Shown here piece after piece: positions 54,546 to 64,000 of a stretch of DNA of 64,000 nt. A program made the translations under genes and the position numbers. The notes under the pieces are model-generated. The model saw nothing but the letters and a program-made list of their open reading frames with translations, was not told the origin of the DNA and ran no database searches. Where the stretch lies: NCBI GenBank assembly GCA_037349105.1, contig JAYJMM010000124.1:2216001-2280000 (forward strand). The letters run 5' to 3'. Origin of the DNA: Limnomonas spitsbergensis (taxonomy: Eukaryota > Chlorophyta > Chlorophyceae > Chlamydomonadales). Within the stretch, counting starts at the first letter, position 1. Each line of letters opens with the position of its first letter.

Positions 54546-55422
54546 CGTGCTCTCCAGCGAGATTTGAGTGGCTCTGGCAACTACAGTTGCAGGGGAGGGT
54601 GGCCATTAAGGCGGTGTCTGGAGGGTCTGGGGAAGGAAGTGGGGCTGGAGCTAGGGTGTGGATTCTGGTCTTTGCTTCAAGGGAAGTCATGGGGCGCATG
54701 CTGCGATAGTGGGTGGTAGACGAATCTGTGAGTTGGGTTAGTCAGCGGGATTAGAGGGGAGTTCGGGGACTTGGGAGGAATTGGTGTGAGAAATCTGCGC
54801 AACAGAAGGGAAATGAGGAGACCGAGTTGGGGCGTTAACGCTGGCAGGTCTAGTGTATCAGAGAGTTGAGTGCAGGGGCAATGGGGAGTGTCCGGGGCTC
54901 ATAAAGCGAGGTGTGAAAAAAGAGATTTGGGGGTTGGTATGCGGATGCGCAGATTGAGGTTTGGGACGCATAATGCGTAGTTCTGAGCTGATAGTTACGG
55001 GCGCATAATGCGGAGGAAAATGGGGAGTGTCAGGGTAGGTAGGCTTGCCAATAAAGGACGCGTCGTGGAGCATGGGGTCTTGGAGCCATGACAGAGAGGA
55101 TCATCGCAGTGGATCATCGTAGATTGTCTCAAGACCTTACAAGGTTTCCCCACGAGGGTTTTCATCCTGTAATTGGTCCACTCACGGCTTACCCGTGTAA
55201 GAATCCTTGAGGTGCTAGAGTGGAGGGCACAGAGGCATTTTGACGTGCATGATATGTCAAAACATCAGCCGTAATCTCGCATGGCTGTGCCCACCTCAAG
55301 GATTAAGAGGCTATTTTTACAGTCCTCTATTAATAATTGCTCCGCCTTCTGAATTTCGGACTGGGGGGGGAGTGTCTTCTGTGCGCAGTGAAACTTCACG
55401 TTCACTGCTGCCTCGTGACAGC
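54546..55422. other. Non-coding interior of the nested element
   Basis: No ORF of note. The last 50 bp (about 55370-55420) are an inverted copy of 52851-52897 (AGTGTCTTCTGTGCGCAGTG...), directly before the LTR. Confidence 0.5.
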
Positions 55423-56220
55423 TGTCACGACGTATGGGTGCACCGCACGTATGGGTGGCTTGTACCGCTTTTTGGTTTCGGATTTCGTCTGTTTGTGGTA
55501 CTTAGAAGATGCCTGGCTAACTCCAGGCATTCTTCTCTTCTTACTCAAGTAACATACCGAAGTTGAATCACCCTGCTATCTGTAAACTGTTCTGGGATTA
55601 ACGTCCAATTGTGATATTTCGGCCTCTTATCAAGGCCAGGACACTGCACTAACAGGAGATCTCTAGTTTACACTACACTGATCCTATTTCTCCAAGACCA
55701 CATCATTCAGTAATAGGCCATGATCGTTACACTGATCGAATATCTCTAGTTAACCACTACACTTATTCGTGATCTCTAGCATCAGCTTCTCTACTTCATC
55801 CATCTCAGCTCTATCTCTCGATTAAACCCTACACTGTGAGCTTCAACAGTTCTATCTCTAGGCTATAACTCGACACTGTGAGCTGCTACCCAAGCCTTTC
55901 CTGGCTACCAAGTCGATTTACTGCACCAGCAGTCGATCCTCCTCATCAGAGAGTCGCCTCTTCGGCTCCACATTTCTCATCACTTCGGCTGGATCGACTC
56001 TCAAGTCCGTTCCACACCATTTCCTACTGTCAAAAGTCGGCTTCAGTACAACTAGCCCCAGCAGGAACGAGTTCACTTCGCTACTTTTGTCAACAGTAAG
56101 AGAGGAATCATCAAAGGTTAGTGCAGTAACCCGAGGATTAGTCGAGGATAAACTGTCTGCCAGCAGTTTATCGCTCCTGCACACGCTAGTTAACCCCTAT
56201 AAAGGGCACTTAGCACTCCA
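55423..56220 (+). repeat. LTR of the nested element, plus orientation
   Basis: 798 bp, begins TGTCACGACG and ends AGCACTCCA (TG...CA). The reverse complement of 60838-61634 (797 bp) is almost identical. A TATAAAG occurs near the end (CCCCTATAAAGGGCAC). Confidence 0.9.
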
Positions 56221-56788
56221 AAACCTGTCATGCAATTCCTGATGCTCCTGATTGCTCTCCCCCCCCAGCTCAGGACCAGGCATGGCTTCAACCGAAGTCG
56301 TGAAAGAAATGGGCCCGCAGTCACAGGTGAGACGGATGGCAAGACCAGTTGCTACTTGCTATCAAGTGACTCACCGAGTTCGCGTCAAATGCACTGCCAG
56401 TCAGGTTGTGCCTGGCGGCAAAAGAAATACCTGGCGCAGCAGTGCAATTATCCATGTAACCCATGCAGCGTTCTCTCTCCAAAATAGTGAGGTCAGATAG
56501 GCCGCGGTCACTGTCGATTACCAGTCCCTGACCAGCAGGGCCGAGCGCTCCAGGTGCGCTGTAAGCCCATGAGTGCTCAGCGGCAAAGTCGTCCTTCAAG
56601 GAAACACTGCCACCCACTTGGAGTAGCACTCGCTCGCTTTCGACGCGAGATCTGCGGGGAAGGGATGAACCGGGGACATAGCTTGAGTCAAGACTCATAA
56701 GATTATTTAAACATGAGCCATGTGGACACAGCCTGGTCATGGACATGGTGAGGTTTTGGAGCTCCACTCCATCTAAGCAACCTGCCAA
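56221..56788 (-). pseudogene. Methyltransferase C-terminal fragment, inverted copy
   Basis: Inverse copy of 52923-53462 encoding the same ERERCMGY and ARHNLTGSAF motifs on the minus strand. Its two ends read CTCCAAAACCT and AGGTTTTGGAG, a perfect inverted pair. Confidence 0.8.
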
Positions 56789-56969
56789 AGGCCGCCCAGA
56801 CCAACTGCTGGCGGTTGGGACACTATTTCCTGAAAGCGTGGTCCAAATACATGTCGGGTTAAAAGCGCTCAGAGCGCTAGTCAGGCTGTGGGACTATTGA
56901 AGGAGAACATGTCAGACAAACCAGCGCACGACACGGAGTGGGACGGGGGTCTACAACACGGAACAATTA

Positions 56970-57800
56970 TAACTCTTGAGATCTGCAAGTCAAGATCAGC
57001 ATCACAGCAGATCTGAAGGCAAGATCTGTATCACTACAGATCTAATATCAGGAGCTGCAAGTCAAGTCCCTCAGGTCAAGATCTGCATCGTTGCAGATCT
57101 GCAAGTCATTATCTGCAAGCCAGAATATAATTTACAGGCAATGTCAAGATCTGCACCACAACAGATATGCAGTTTACTGGCGAAGTCAAGATCTGCAATA
57201 CAGCAGATCGGCAATGCATGATGTGCAAGTCAGGATCTGAATCACTGCAAATCTACTTATCTGGATCTGCAAGTCATAACATGCGGGTCAAGATCTGCAT
57301 CATTAACGATCTGCAAGGCAAGATCTGTATCACAACAGATCTACTATCAGGAGCTGCAAGTCAAGTCCCTCAGGTCAAGATCTGCATCGTTGCAGATCTG
57401 TAAGTCAAGACCTGCAAGTCAGAATTTAATTTACTGGCAATGTCAAGATCTGCACCACAACAGATTTGCAGTTTACCGGCGAAGTCAAGATCTGCAACAC
57501 AGCAGATCGGCAATTCAGCAGATCGGCAATGCATGATCTGCAAGTCAGGATCTGAATCACTGCAAATCTACTTATCTGGATCTGCAAGTCATAACATGCG
57601 GGTCAAGATCTGCATCATTAAAGATCTGCAAGTCAGAAAATCCAGCATAAGCGAACAGCAAGACTGCGATATACAGCACTCGAGATCCACATCACTCGAG
57701 ATCTGCAGATCAAGATCTGTACTGAAGATCTACATCGCTCAAGATCTGTAGGTCCAGATCTGCAACACTGGGCATCTGTAATGCCAGATCTGCACCATGC
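56970..57800. repeat. Hairpin-rich AGATCTGCA repeat tract
   Basis: A roughly 300-bp unit is tandemly duplicated (starts near 57018 and 57317). It is itself made of short modules GTCAAGATCTGCATCnTTGCAGATCTGCAAGTC, in which AGATCTGCA and TGCAGATCT form perfect 9-bp stems. The reading is non-coding. It lies downstream of the nested element's gag. Confidence 0.8.
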
Positions 57801-58698
57801 AATCAGGACATGCAAGTCAGGTCCGGAAGCGCTCAAGGCATGCGTGTGAAGATACGAACAATTAAATCACGGGAGACTCGGAACTCTTGGTGAGCATGCG
57901 AGCAGAACTCAGGTGGCTAGTGGCTACGCCAATACCGATCATGGTGAACGACCAATAGTCAGCGCCACACGCCGTTGCGCCGGCGCTGATAACCTTGTCT
58001 CCTCAGTTGACCGTGACGACCATGATGGCACCAGCCCCCGTAGCTGCCACGTCCGCTGTGCAAGATCCCGAACCAACAGTAGGTCCGCTGATCAGTTGGC
58101 TCGGTGCATGGGAGCAACACATTTTTGTATTCATTTTTTTTTCTTCCAGAATAAAATGCAAGTAGACAAGAAATCAGGACAGACCTACTGTCCCCCCCCC
58201 AACCTGAGCCAAGCACATCGTTGGAGAGGGTTGCAAGCAATAAGGGCAAGACGGATTTCCTGGAAATAAAATAAAGCTACACTCCGTATCGCATGTGCAA
58301 ACAGTCAGGCACATGCTGACAGGTGTGTATAGCGGTGGGACTGGCGCGTGACTAGGCGCATGCTGACAGGTGTACCAGAAATATGATATGACAGATCACC
58401 GAGCAAGCACCGACACGTGTGAACTGTGAACAACAAGGTTGCACAACAAGTGTTAAGTGGCAGGTGATCTAGATGGTTGCACTGCAAGACAGGTGTGTGC
58501 TCCCGCATAGGATGGGTAGAAGAGCAAAATATCGGGGAGATCTTTTCAATAACTAGGTGTGACATGCGGAACCCACCACTGAAGTCCTTTTCAATGGATT
58601 GATCATGAGCCACGCTTGGGGCAGGGAACCTGGAGAACCCACATACCTCAAGCTGGCAGTGAACTTGCTTAAACCATAGAAAGCATCGGCTTTCCACA

Positions 58699-60711
58699 TT
58701 ACCGGAGGTGCGGCTTGCGTCGATCACCCGCGGCCAGGACGTCTCGTCCCGCATGGGGAAGGGGAGACCATGCCTTGAAGGGGGCAGAAGGCACACATCT
58801 GTGACGCTGGTTGCTCTGGTCTTTCTTGCTCAGACTGCCCTGTCCATCATGTTGGTCGGGGGCACCCTGGCTCTGGGCAAGAAAAGGGACAAGCTCATGG
58901 TCGTGGTCAGTCAGCATGGCCAGGGCAGAGCATGGGATTATCTGGCCACGCTCACTTGCGGCCTGGCCTGTGTCAGCCCACATCTGCCGAATCTCCCATT
59001 CCCCAATCACGTGTGTGGTGAACAGCGCGAAGCGGGGTGCATCATGCTCAACCTGATCTGCCGACTCACATGGTCGGTGATGGTCCTCGCTGCGGGGCCC
59101 GGGCGCTAGAGCCATATCGTGCGGCACTAGACCATGACCCTCAAATAGGGGGTTTTGCCATTCAAACCACGGCTCACCTGTCTGAGAACTTGTGGGGGTC
59201 CCCCCCACAGTTGTGATCGACACCTCACCTTCGGTGCGCAAGCCACACAACCTTGTGGCTAGATCTGAGGTGACCCCACGGGACCCCCGTAATTCCCTGA
59301 ACAGCTCATTCCTTACCGGGGTCTCATCGGTGGGGACTCCAGTATTTGTTTTGGGGATTTGCATGCTTCCACCCGGGTCATTCTGATGGGAACCTCGGTA
59401 AGGGGTCTGACTCACGTCAGTGGTGTTGTCCATGCCCCCCCCAAGCAATCCCTTCACCTTTTGTGCCAGAAAAGACCAGCCATCAGAAGACTCGTTGTCG
59501 GGGATGAAGGCAGAGCAACGTGCCGTACCAGCTCCGGATCCAATCTCTTGACCCTCTCCTGAGACCCGGCATGCACCCACCTGAAGTTGCACACCGTATA
59601 TTGGTGTTGGTGGCGCGGTGTCCTGCGGGAAGCCTTCCCACCCCTGGTGATGATGATCACAGGGAGGGTCCTCCCCTGACTGAGCGCTACCAAAACCCAG
59701 GTATTGCTGTGCATGCTGTACTGGCTGTTCCTGCAGCACCACTCCTGGTGGTGGCGTGCGTCCCTGATGCACACGTCCTAGCATGTCTCGCAGCAGGTCC
59801 CTCATCTCACCAATTGTGACGACGTCGTTGGCCTCAGAGGCAACGGGAACGACGGCTAAGCGGTGGTCCATGTTCAGCTGCTTACCCTGATGACAAGAGG
59901 GGTCATGCCGCCCTGTTTCCTTGCCAGAAACAGCCCCACCTGGAGGTCCCCATGATTGCATAGCCTCACCTGACACCACGCTCACGAACGAGGGGGTGGG
60001 GGTACACTCAGGAGCAACCATGTCAGCCGACGGGCGTGACACCGTGGGTGATGCATGCTTCACCTCATGCTTGAAGCCTTCGGGTACATGGTCAGCGACG
60101 GCTGAGTTGATCCGGTAAGCTACGTTACCGGACTGATGAAATCCAGCCATCATCGGGGACTCCTGCAAGGTCATTGCTGGGAGGGAAGTCTGATCCCCAC
60201 CGGGCACGGGTGCAACCTGGACCGGTGCAGGTACAGGTGACGAGCGTGCGCTGCAGCAATCGTCTTGTGCATCAAGGTATGCAGGGTTATCGACTAGCTG
60301 GTCAAACCGCTGCAGGCCCTCGTAATGAGTCCGGGTCACCTTCAAAGGGGTCAGTGCCAGCCTCTCATCCGCACTACGAATCATGTGAGCCTGCACTTCT
60401 CTTTCAGCGCGCTGCACTTCTTTTTCATCCGCAGCTTCCTGCTCGGCCTGCGCCTCGGCCGCACGCCGCACTGCATCAAGGCGGCACATTTCGCGCTGAC
60501 GGTGCTGGACTTGTTCGGCATGGAGTGCTTCCGCGGTAGCCAGTTTCCTTGCTTGAGCCTTTGACCTCATGTGAGCTTGGTTAGCTAGCACAGCCTGATC
60601 CTGGGCTAGCAACTGCCGAATGCGTTGCTCGGCCTCAGTGAGAGGCTTAGCCTCCTGTAAAGAAGGTTCCCTCCCCTGGGTAGAATGGGAATTCATCCAG
60701 GGGTTGAACAC
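58699..60711 (-). CDS. Gag-like protein of the nested LTR element
   Basis: A 670-residue open frame starting 127 bp after its LTR (60838). The N-terminal 110 residues are a highly charged coiled coil (AEQRIRQLLAQDQAVLANQA, then AEAQAEQEAADEKEVQRAER). The rest is Pro/Gly/Ser-rich with acidic patches. No zinc knuckle and no enzyme motif were seen. Position directly behind the 5' LTR and composition suggest Gag; unrelated in sequence by eye to the Gag of the giant element. The frame is intact, so the insertion may be fairly recent. Confidence 0.65.
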   Translation of the reverse strand: MFNPWMNSHSTQGREPSLQEAKPLTEAEQRIRQLLAQDQAVLANQAHMRSKAQARKLATAEALHAEQVQHRQREMCRLDAVRRAAEAQAEQEAADEKEVQRAEREVQAHMIRSADERLALTPLKVTRTHYEGLQRFDQLVDNPAYLDAQDDCCSARSSPVPAPVQVAPVPGGDQTSLPAMTLQESPMMAGFHQSGNVAYRINSAVADHVPEGFKHEVKHASPTVSRPSADMVAPECTPTPSFVSVVSGEAMQSWGPPGGAVSGKETGRHDPSCHQGKQLNMDHRLAVVPVASEANDVVTIGEMRDLLRDMLGRVHQGRTPPPGVVLQEQPVQHAQQYLGFGSAQSGEDPPCDHHHQGWEGFPQDTAPPTPIYGVQLQVGACRVSGEGQEIGSGAGTARCSAFIPDNESSDGWSFLAQKVKGLLGGGMDNTTDVSQTPYRGSHQNDPGGSMQIPKTNTGVPTDETPVRNELFRELRGSRGVTSDLATRLCGLRTEGEVSITTVGGTPTSSQTGEPWFEWQNPLFEGHGLVPHDMALAPGPRSEDHHRPCESADQVEHDAPRFALFTTHVIGEWEIRQMWADTGQAASERGQIIPCSALAMLTDHDHELVPFLAQSQGAPDQHDGQGSLSKKDQSNQRHRCVPSAPFKAWSPLPHAGRDVLAAGDRRKPHLR

Positions 60712-60837
60712 GAAATTGGGATCTGTTCGCTGTTATCGCTCACTTTTCGGCAACAGAACACGATCAGGAACCTTACTTCCGGTTTTTACTCGCCAGCAGA
60801 TTCGAAGTGATGCGAACCTGGATTCTTCTCTTCTTAT

Positions 60838-61634
60838 TGGAGTGCTAAGTGCCCTTTATAGGGGTTAACTAGCGTGTGCAGGAGCGATAAACTGCTGGCA
60901 GACAGTTTATCCTCGACTAATCCTCGGGTTACTGCACTAACCTTTGATGATTCCTCTCTTACTGTTGACAAAAGTAGCGAAGTGAACTCGTTCCTGCTGG
61001 GGCTAGTTGTACTGAAGCCGACTGTTGACAGTAGGAAATGGTGTGGAACGGACTTGAGAGTCGATCCAGCCGAAGTGATGAGAAATGTGGAGCCGAAGAG
61101 GCGACTCTCTGATGAGGAGGATCGACTGCTGGTGCAGTAAATCGACTTGGTAGCCAGGAAAGGCTTGGGTAGCAGCTCACAGTGTCGAGTTATAGCCTAG
61201 AGATAGAACTGTTGAAGCTCACAGTGTAGGGTATAATCGAGAGATAGAGCTGAGATGGATGAAGTAGAGAAGCTGATGCTAGAGATCACGAATAAGTGTA
61301 GTGGTTAACTAGAGATATTCGATCAGTGTAACGATCAGGGCCTATTACTGAATGATGTGGTCTTGGAGAAATAGGATCAGTGTAGTGTAAACTAGAGATC
61401 TCCTATTAGTGCAGTGTCCTGGCCTTGATAAGAGGCCGAAATATCACAATTGGACGTTAATCCCAGAACAGTTTACAGATAGCAGGGTGATTCAACTTCG
61501 GTATGTTACTTGAGTAAGAAGAGAAGAATGCCTGGAGTTAGCCAGGCATCTTCTAAGTACCACAAACAGACGAAATCCGAAACCAAAAAGCGGTACAAGC
61601 CACCCATACGTGCGGTGCACCCATACGTCGTGAC
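60838..61634 (-). repeat. LTR of the nested element, minus orientation
   Basis: 797 bp, 5' LTR for the gag ORF at 60711-58699. TG start at 61634 (minus strand), CA end at 60838. Near-identity with the LTR at 55423-56220 indicates little divergence since insertion. Confidence 0.9.
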
Positions 61635-62863
61635 AGCTCGTCCTGCCTGATTCCTCTTGCTGCGCACGCTTGCCTGTTCCTCAGGAATTCCTCGATGTAA
61701 TCCACCTGGGTTTCCTGGCATGTGTTTTCTTTGTCCTCGACTATGCGCAGCAATGCTAAAGATTCTTGCCTGTTTGCTCTGTGCATTGCCACGCCTTGTT
61801 CTGCCATCCTGGCCAGCGATCGGCTAGTCAACTCCGCCCTCTCGCTGGCAGCTGGGCTACTGGCTCTGGGCGCTTCCCTGCCCCTTGGCCGCCCCCTGAG
61901 GCTTGGCTCGCTGCTGACCTCGAAAACCTCGGATCTGAGCGTTGGGGTTGGAGCGGCCCTGGCCTGCTGCTGCCACCTTTGGACTTCCCTGAGCTCCTCA
62001 GGCCACTGCACTGCTGTTTCAAATCCTTCCCACGCCTGGTCCTCCTCATCATCTGGCTCGGATGCAGGTTCCTCCTGATTTCCTGTGACCTCGTTGCACC
62101 ACTCATCTGCGAAGGCCTTAACAGCCAGGGCTGCTTCGCGTCCCGCCCCTCCCTTGGACATCTGTCCAAGGGCGGCTAACAGCCGCGTCGACCTGTCTTG
62201 CCCTGTGTGGGGGATACCCATCATGGCCTTTGTTGCCCATCCCCGTAGATGATGGGCCTTGAACTCCTCAATGGCTGTGACCTGGTCCTGGAAATGCGAG
62301 AACGTCCTGGAGCAAACTTGCTTCCACAGGTTTGTTGCCCACTGCAAAATTCCTGCCCATCCGATGGGCTGCATCTGCCCCTCTGGCTCCTGTACGCCGT
62401 TCGCTGCTTCCACTGCCCCGGAGTGCTCTGGCTCTCTAGGGCTGGTATCCTGCGTCCGTGCTGGATTGTGAAAGAATCCGCGCAGGATTTCCTTGTGGCT
62501 GTCGTCTCTTCGCATCTGGCTGATAGATCCTTCCTTGGATTTCTGCACCGGTCTACCCACACTGGGCGGAAACCTGGACAGCGGCGTCCCGTAGACTGTG
62601 GATCCTGCCCCTCTTCGCACCAACACCCTGCGCGGTCGCAGCTGCTTTCTTGGGCGCAGCCCTACCTTTGGCTGCCGCCCCTTCTCCTCCTGAACTGGGT
62701 CTGACAGCTCTTCCTCGGATACTAGGTCAGCCCAAGGCTTTCCCACCGGTTCAGCTGATTTTTCACGCGGTTTTCTGCTGACCTGCGGGACCTGCCTGGT
62801 CACCGCTGGCTGGACCTCAGTCCCCTCGCGTTTAACCATTGCAGGCGCACTCCTGCCCTCCAT
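61635..62863 (-). CDS. N-terminal Gag region of the giant element
   Basis: An open frame of about 409 codons before the nested LTR interrupts it: a Lys/Arg-rich N-terminus (QPKVGLRPRKQLRPRRVLVR), then a helical Trp-rich domain (IGWAGILQWATNLWKQV, FQDQVTAIEEFKAHHLRGWA), an acidic region, and a coiled-coil-like end (SLALLRIVEDKENTCQETQV, DYIEEFLRNRQA). When the nested element and hAT copy 2 are ignored it is in the same frame as the Gag core at 51609-50296, with one TAG between. No named domain recognised; Gag assignment is by position. Confidence 0.6.
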
Positions 62864-63045
62864 TTCCTCTGTTCTTATCTGTGGTTTGTCTGGACAGTTT
62901 TTTCACGGCCTGCTAACCCCTCTGGGGCTGCGGCGCCCTCTGCTCTTTGATCGGGCTGGCTGGTCTCTTCCTTGACCCTTTGCGCAACCCTTGCCACCCT
63001 GGGCGGATTCTGCTGCGGCGTGGCCTCAGGATCACTGTTCCGCCG

Positions 63046-63456
63046 TCATGTGTCACTGCTCTGGGATACTTCCGCCGCCTGATCCAAGATCAGCTCTGGA
63101 GTTCCCGCTTGAGCCAGCCACTGCTCAAATTCCAGGCTGGTCCTGGAATCAGCGGGCACTGGACCCCCTCGACCGATGCCTTTGCGTGTCACCCTTACTG
63201 CGCCATCTGCCTGCATCCGCCCTGCCGCTCTGGGCAGGGCGCGGTCCGGTTCTGGCACCTTGCACTCCCCTGCATGTGGTTCCACTAGCCCTGCTAGCTT
63301 CTCTGCCACCAACAGGGCTTCTGCAATGAGCTCATCGCTAGCATCCATCAGGTCTACACCTGGCTCCAGCCCCCTCAGACGCCCACTCCTCTGTTGGGCG
63401 TCAGGGTGCTGGTGCCTATCAGGATTCAGATCTACGTCTGTCATTCCTACAGGCAA
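63046..63456 (-). CDS. Short ORF upstream of Gag in the giant element
   Basis: 136 residues, acidic helical (DASDELIAEALLVAEKLAGL, LEFEQWLAQAGTPELILDQA), ending at TGA in a different frame from the next ORF. Probably the start of the same Gag-like region, broken by a shift near 63040. Family unknown. Confidence 0.4.
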   Translation of the reverse strand: MPVGMTDVDLNPDRHQHPDAQQRSGRLRGLEPGVDLMDASDELIAEALLVAEKLAGLVEPHAGECKVPEPDRALPRAAGRMQADGAVRVTRKGIGRGGPVPADSRTSLEFEQWLAQAGTPELILDQAAEVSQSSDT

Positions 63457-64000
63457 TTACGAACCGCACGGTTCTGCAGTTGTGCAGGCAACACTAACCA
63501 CGGAACCTGCTAACGTTGGGCTTCTGCCTCATTTTGTTCCTACTGCTGCCTGGTGAGGGTCTGCAAGTCAGGTTGTTGGCAGGTACAGCAATCCGCAGGA
63601 TAGGCTTCGCCTTCATGCTTGTCTGCTAACTATTTGTATCTGGCGGAATCCTTCGTCGCCTTCAGCACTGCCCACCTTCTGGCTGGGCAGCTTCTAGATG
63701 TTCGCACGCCCTGCGTAGATGTAGCCTCTTGCGTTGTGTCCGCTCAGCTCTGCGGTCCTGCGGGGATGCTTGGGTCCACCAGCAAAATTTCAACCTTGGA
63801 TTTCCTATCCACAAGGTCACTTCTGTCAATGATGACAAATTGGATCCACCTGATCACAATCTTCAATCACACAGGCACTAATTGCTGGGTGTATAAATCC
63901 ACAGCCAATTCTTCAAGCCTCTCCTGGACTCAGCACTGTGTTGCCACACACAATGATTCTCAGGGTTTAACTTGGCAATCTCTCTCCGGAGATTACCACA
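63457..64000 (-). other. Leader of the giant element or flanking DNA, no gene seen
   Basis: AT-richer than the coding part. No similarity to the 240-bp repeats at 37-38 kb was noticed, so the 5' LTR, if present, is outside the window. Confidence 0.35.

Larger units (their letters stand above)
52851..61634. mobile_element. Nested, rearranged LTR retrotransposon, 8.8 kb
   Basis: Both ends read TGTCACGA pointing inward, and GCTC flanks both sides (52847-52850 and 61635-61638), a 4-bp target duplication. Contents left to right: a short LTR-like end (52851-52922), a methyltransferase C-terminal fragment (+), a PHD-finger ORF (+), non-coding DNA, a full LTR (+), the methyltransferase fragment again (-), a hairpin-rich tract, gag (-), and a full LTR (-). 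The order becomes LTR-gag-methyltransferase end-PHD-LTR if the stretch between the two methyltransferase fragments is inverted, so an internal inversion is likely. No reverse transcriptase found. Confidence 0.75.
38062..64000 (-). mobile_element. Giant Ty3-like element with methyltransferase-integrase and PHD finger
   Basis: Read on the minus strand: an ORF at 63456, a long Gag split by insertions (62863 to 50296), zinc knuckle and protease (50277-48544), several unidentified ORFs (48489-43500), a cytosine methyltransferase (43497-42475, then 41340 onward) running into the integrase, a PHD finger (39580), a polypurine tract and the 3' LTR. Removing the nested insertions (52851-61634, 41341-42474, 51610-52699) leaves about 14 kb or more inside the window; the 5' end is outside. 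I could not find a reverse transcriptase or RNase H domain. Frameshifts and stops show that this copy is not intact. Confidence 0.75.

Overview
The window looks like nuclear DNA of a eukaryotic green alga (Viridiplantae; I cannot name the species). The evidence is GT-AG introns, a SnRK2-type kinase, a plastid-S1-like protein, arrays carrying the plant telomere motif TTTAGGG, and Ty3-type retroelements. No bacterial operons, rRNA genes, CRISPR arrays or convincing tRNA genes were seen.

Left third (about 1-28 kb): four host genes. (1) A tRNA-His guanylyltransferase (THG1) gene on the minus strand, 2951-14110, can be resolved into nine exons that join into a 260-residue protein with the canonical catalytic residues D29, D76 and E77. 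(2) A multi-exon plus-strand gene of unknown function, 14891-17332, diverges from THG1. (3) A SnRK2-like protein kinase, 18102-21264, has four exons. (4) A plastid ribosomal-protein-S1-like gene, 22722 to about 27549, has an apparent transit peptide and only one recognisable S1 domain.

The striking feature of these genes is in their introns. Many are built largely of tandem repeats whose unit is a copy of the neighbouring exon-intron junction: a splice donor with the end of its exon, or a splice acceptor with the start of its exon. Examples in THG1 are a 131-bp unit x20, a 60-bp unit x20 and shorter families at several other boundaries. The kinase, S1 and unknown genes show smaller cases. I consider this the main candidate for something undescribed.

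Middle (28-38 kb): gene-poor DNA, a decayed plus-strand Ty3-type element (primer-binding site, gag, zinc knuckle, protease; pol missing) carrying a 172-bp-arm palindrome, then a 1.5-kb CCCTAAT-rich array, a 26-bp array and a pair of 240-bp direct repeats.

Right part (38-64 kb): one very large minus-strand Ty3-like element runs off the right edge. Read 5' to 3' it encodes a long Gag, zinc knuckle plus protease, several unidentified ORFs, a cytosine-C5 DNA methyltransferase whose C-terminus is continuous with a Ty3-type integrase, and a PHD finger. I found no reverse transcriptase. It is interrupted by two related hAT-like TIR elements (about 1.1 kb each) and by an 8.8-kb nested, rearranged LTR element flanked by GCTC on both sides. 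That nested element has its own gag, methyltransferase C-terminal fragments and a PHD-finger ORF. In-frame stops of the CAG-to-TAG or CGA-to-TGA kind suggest decay by deamination of methylated cytosine.
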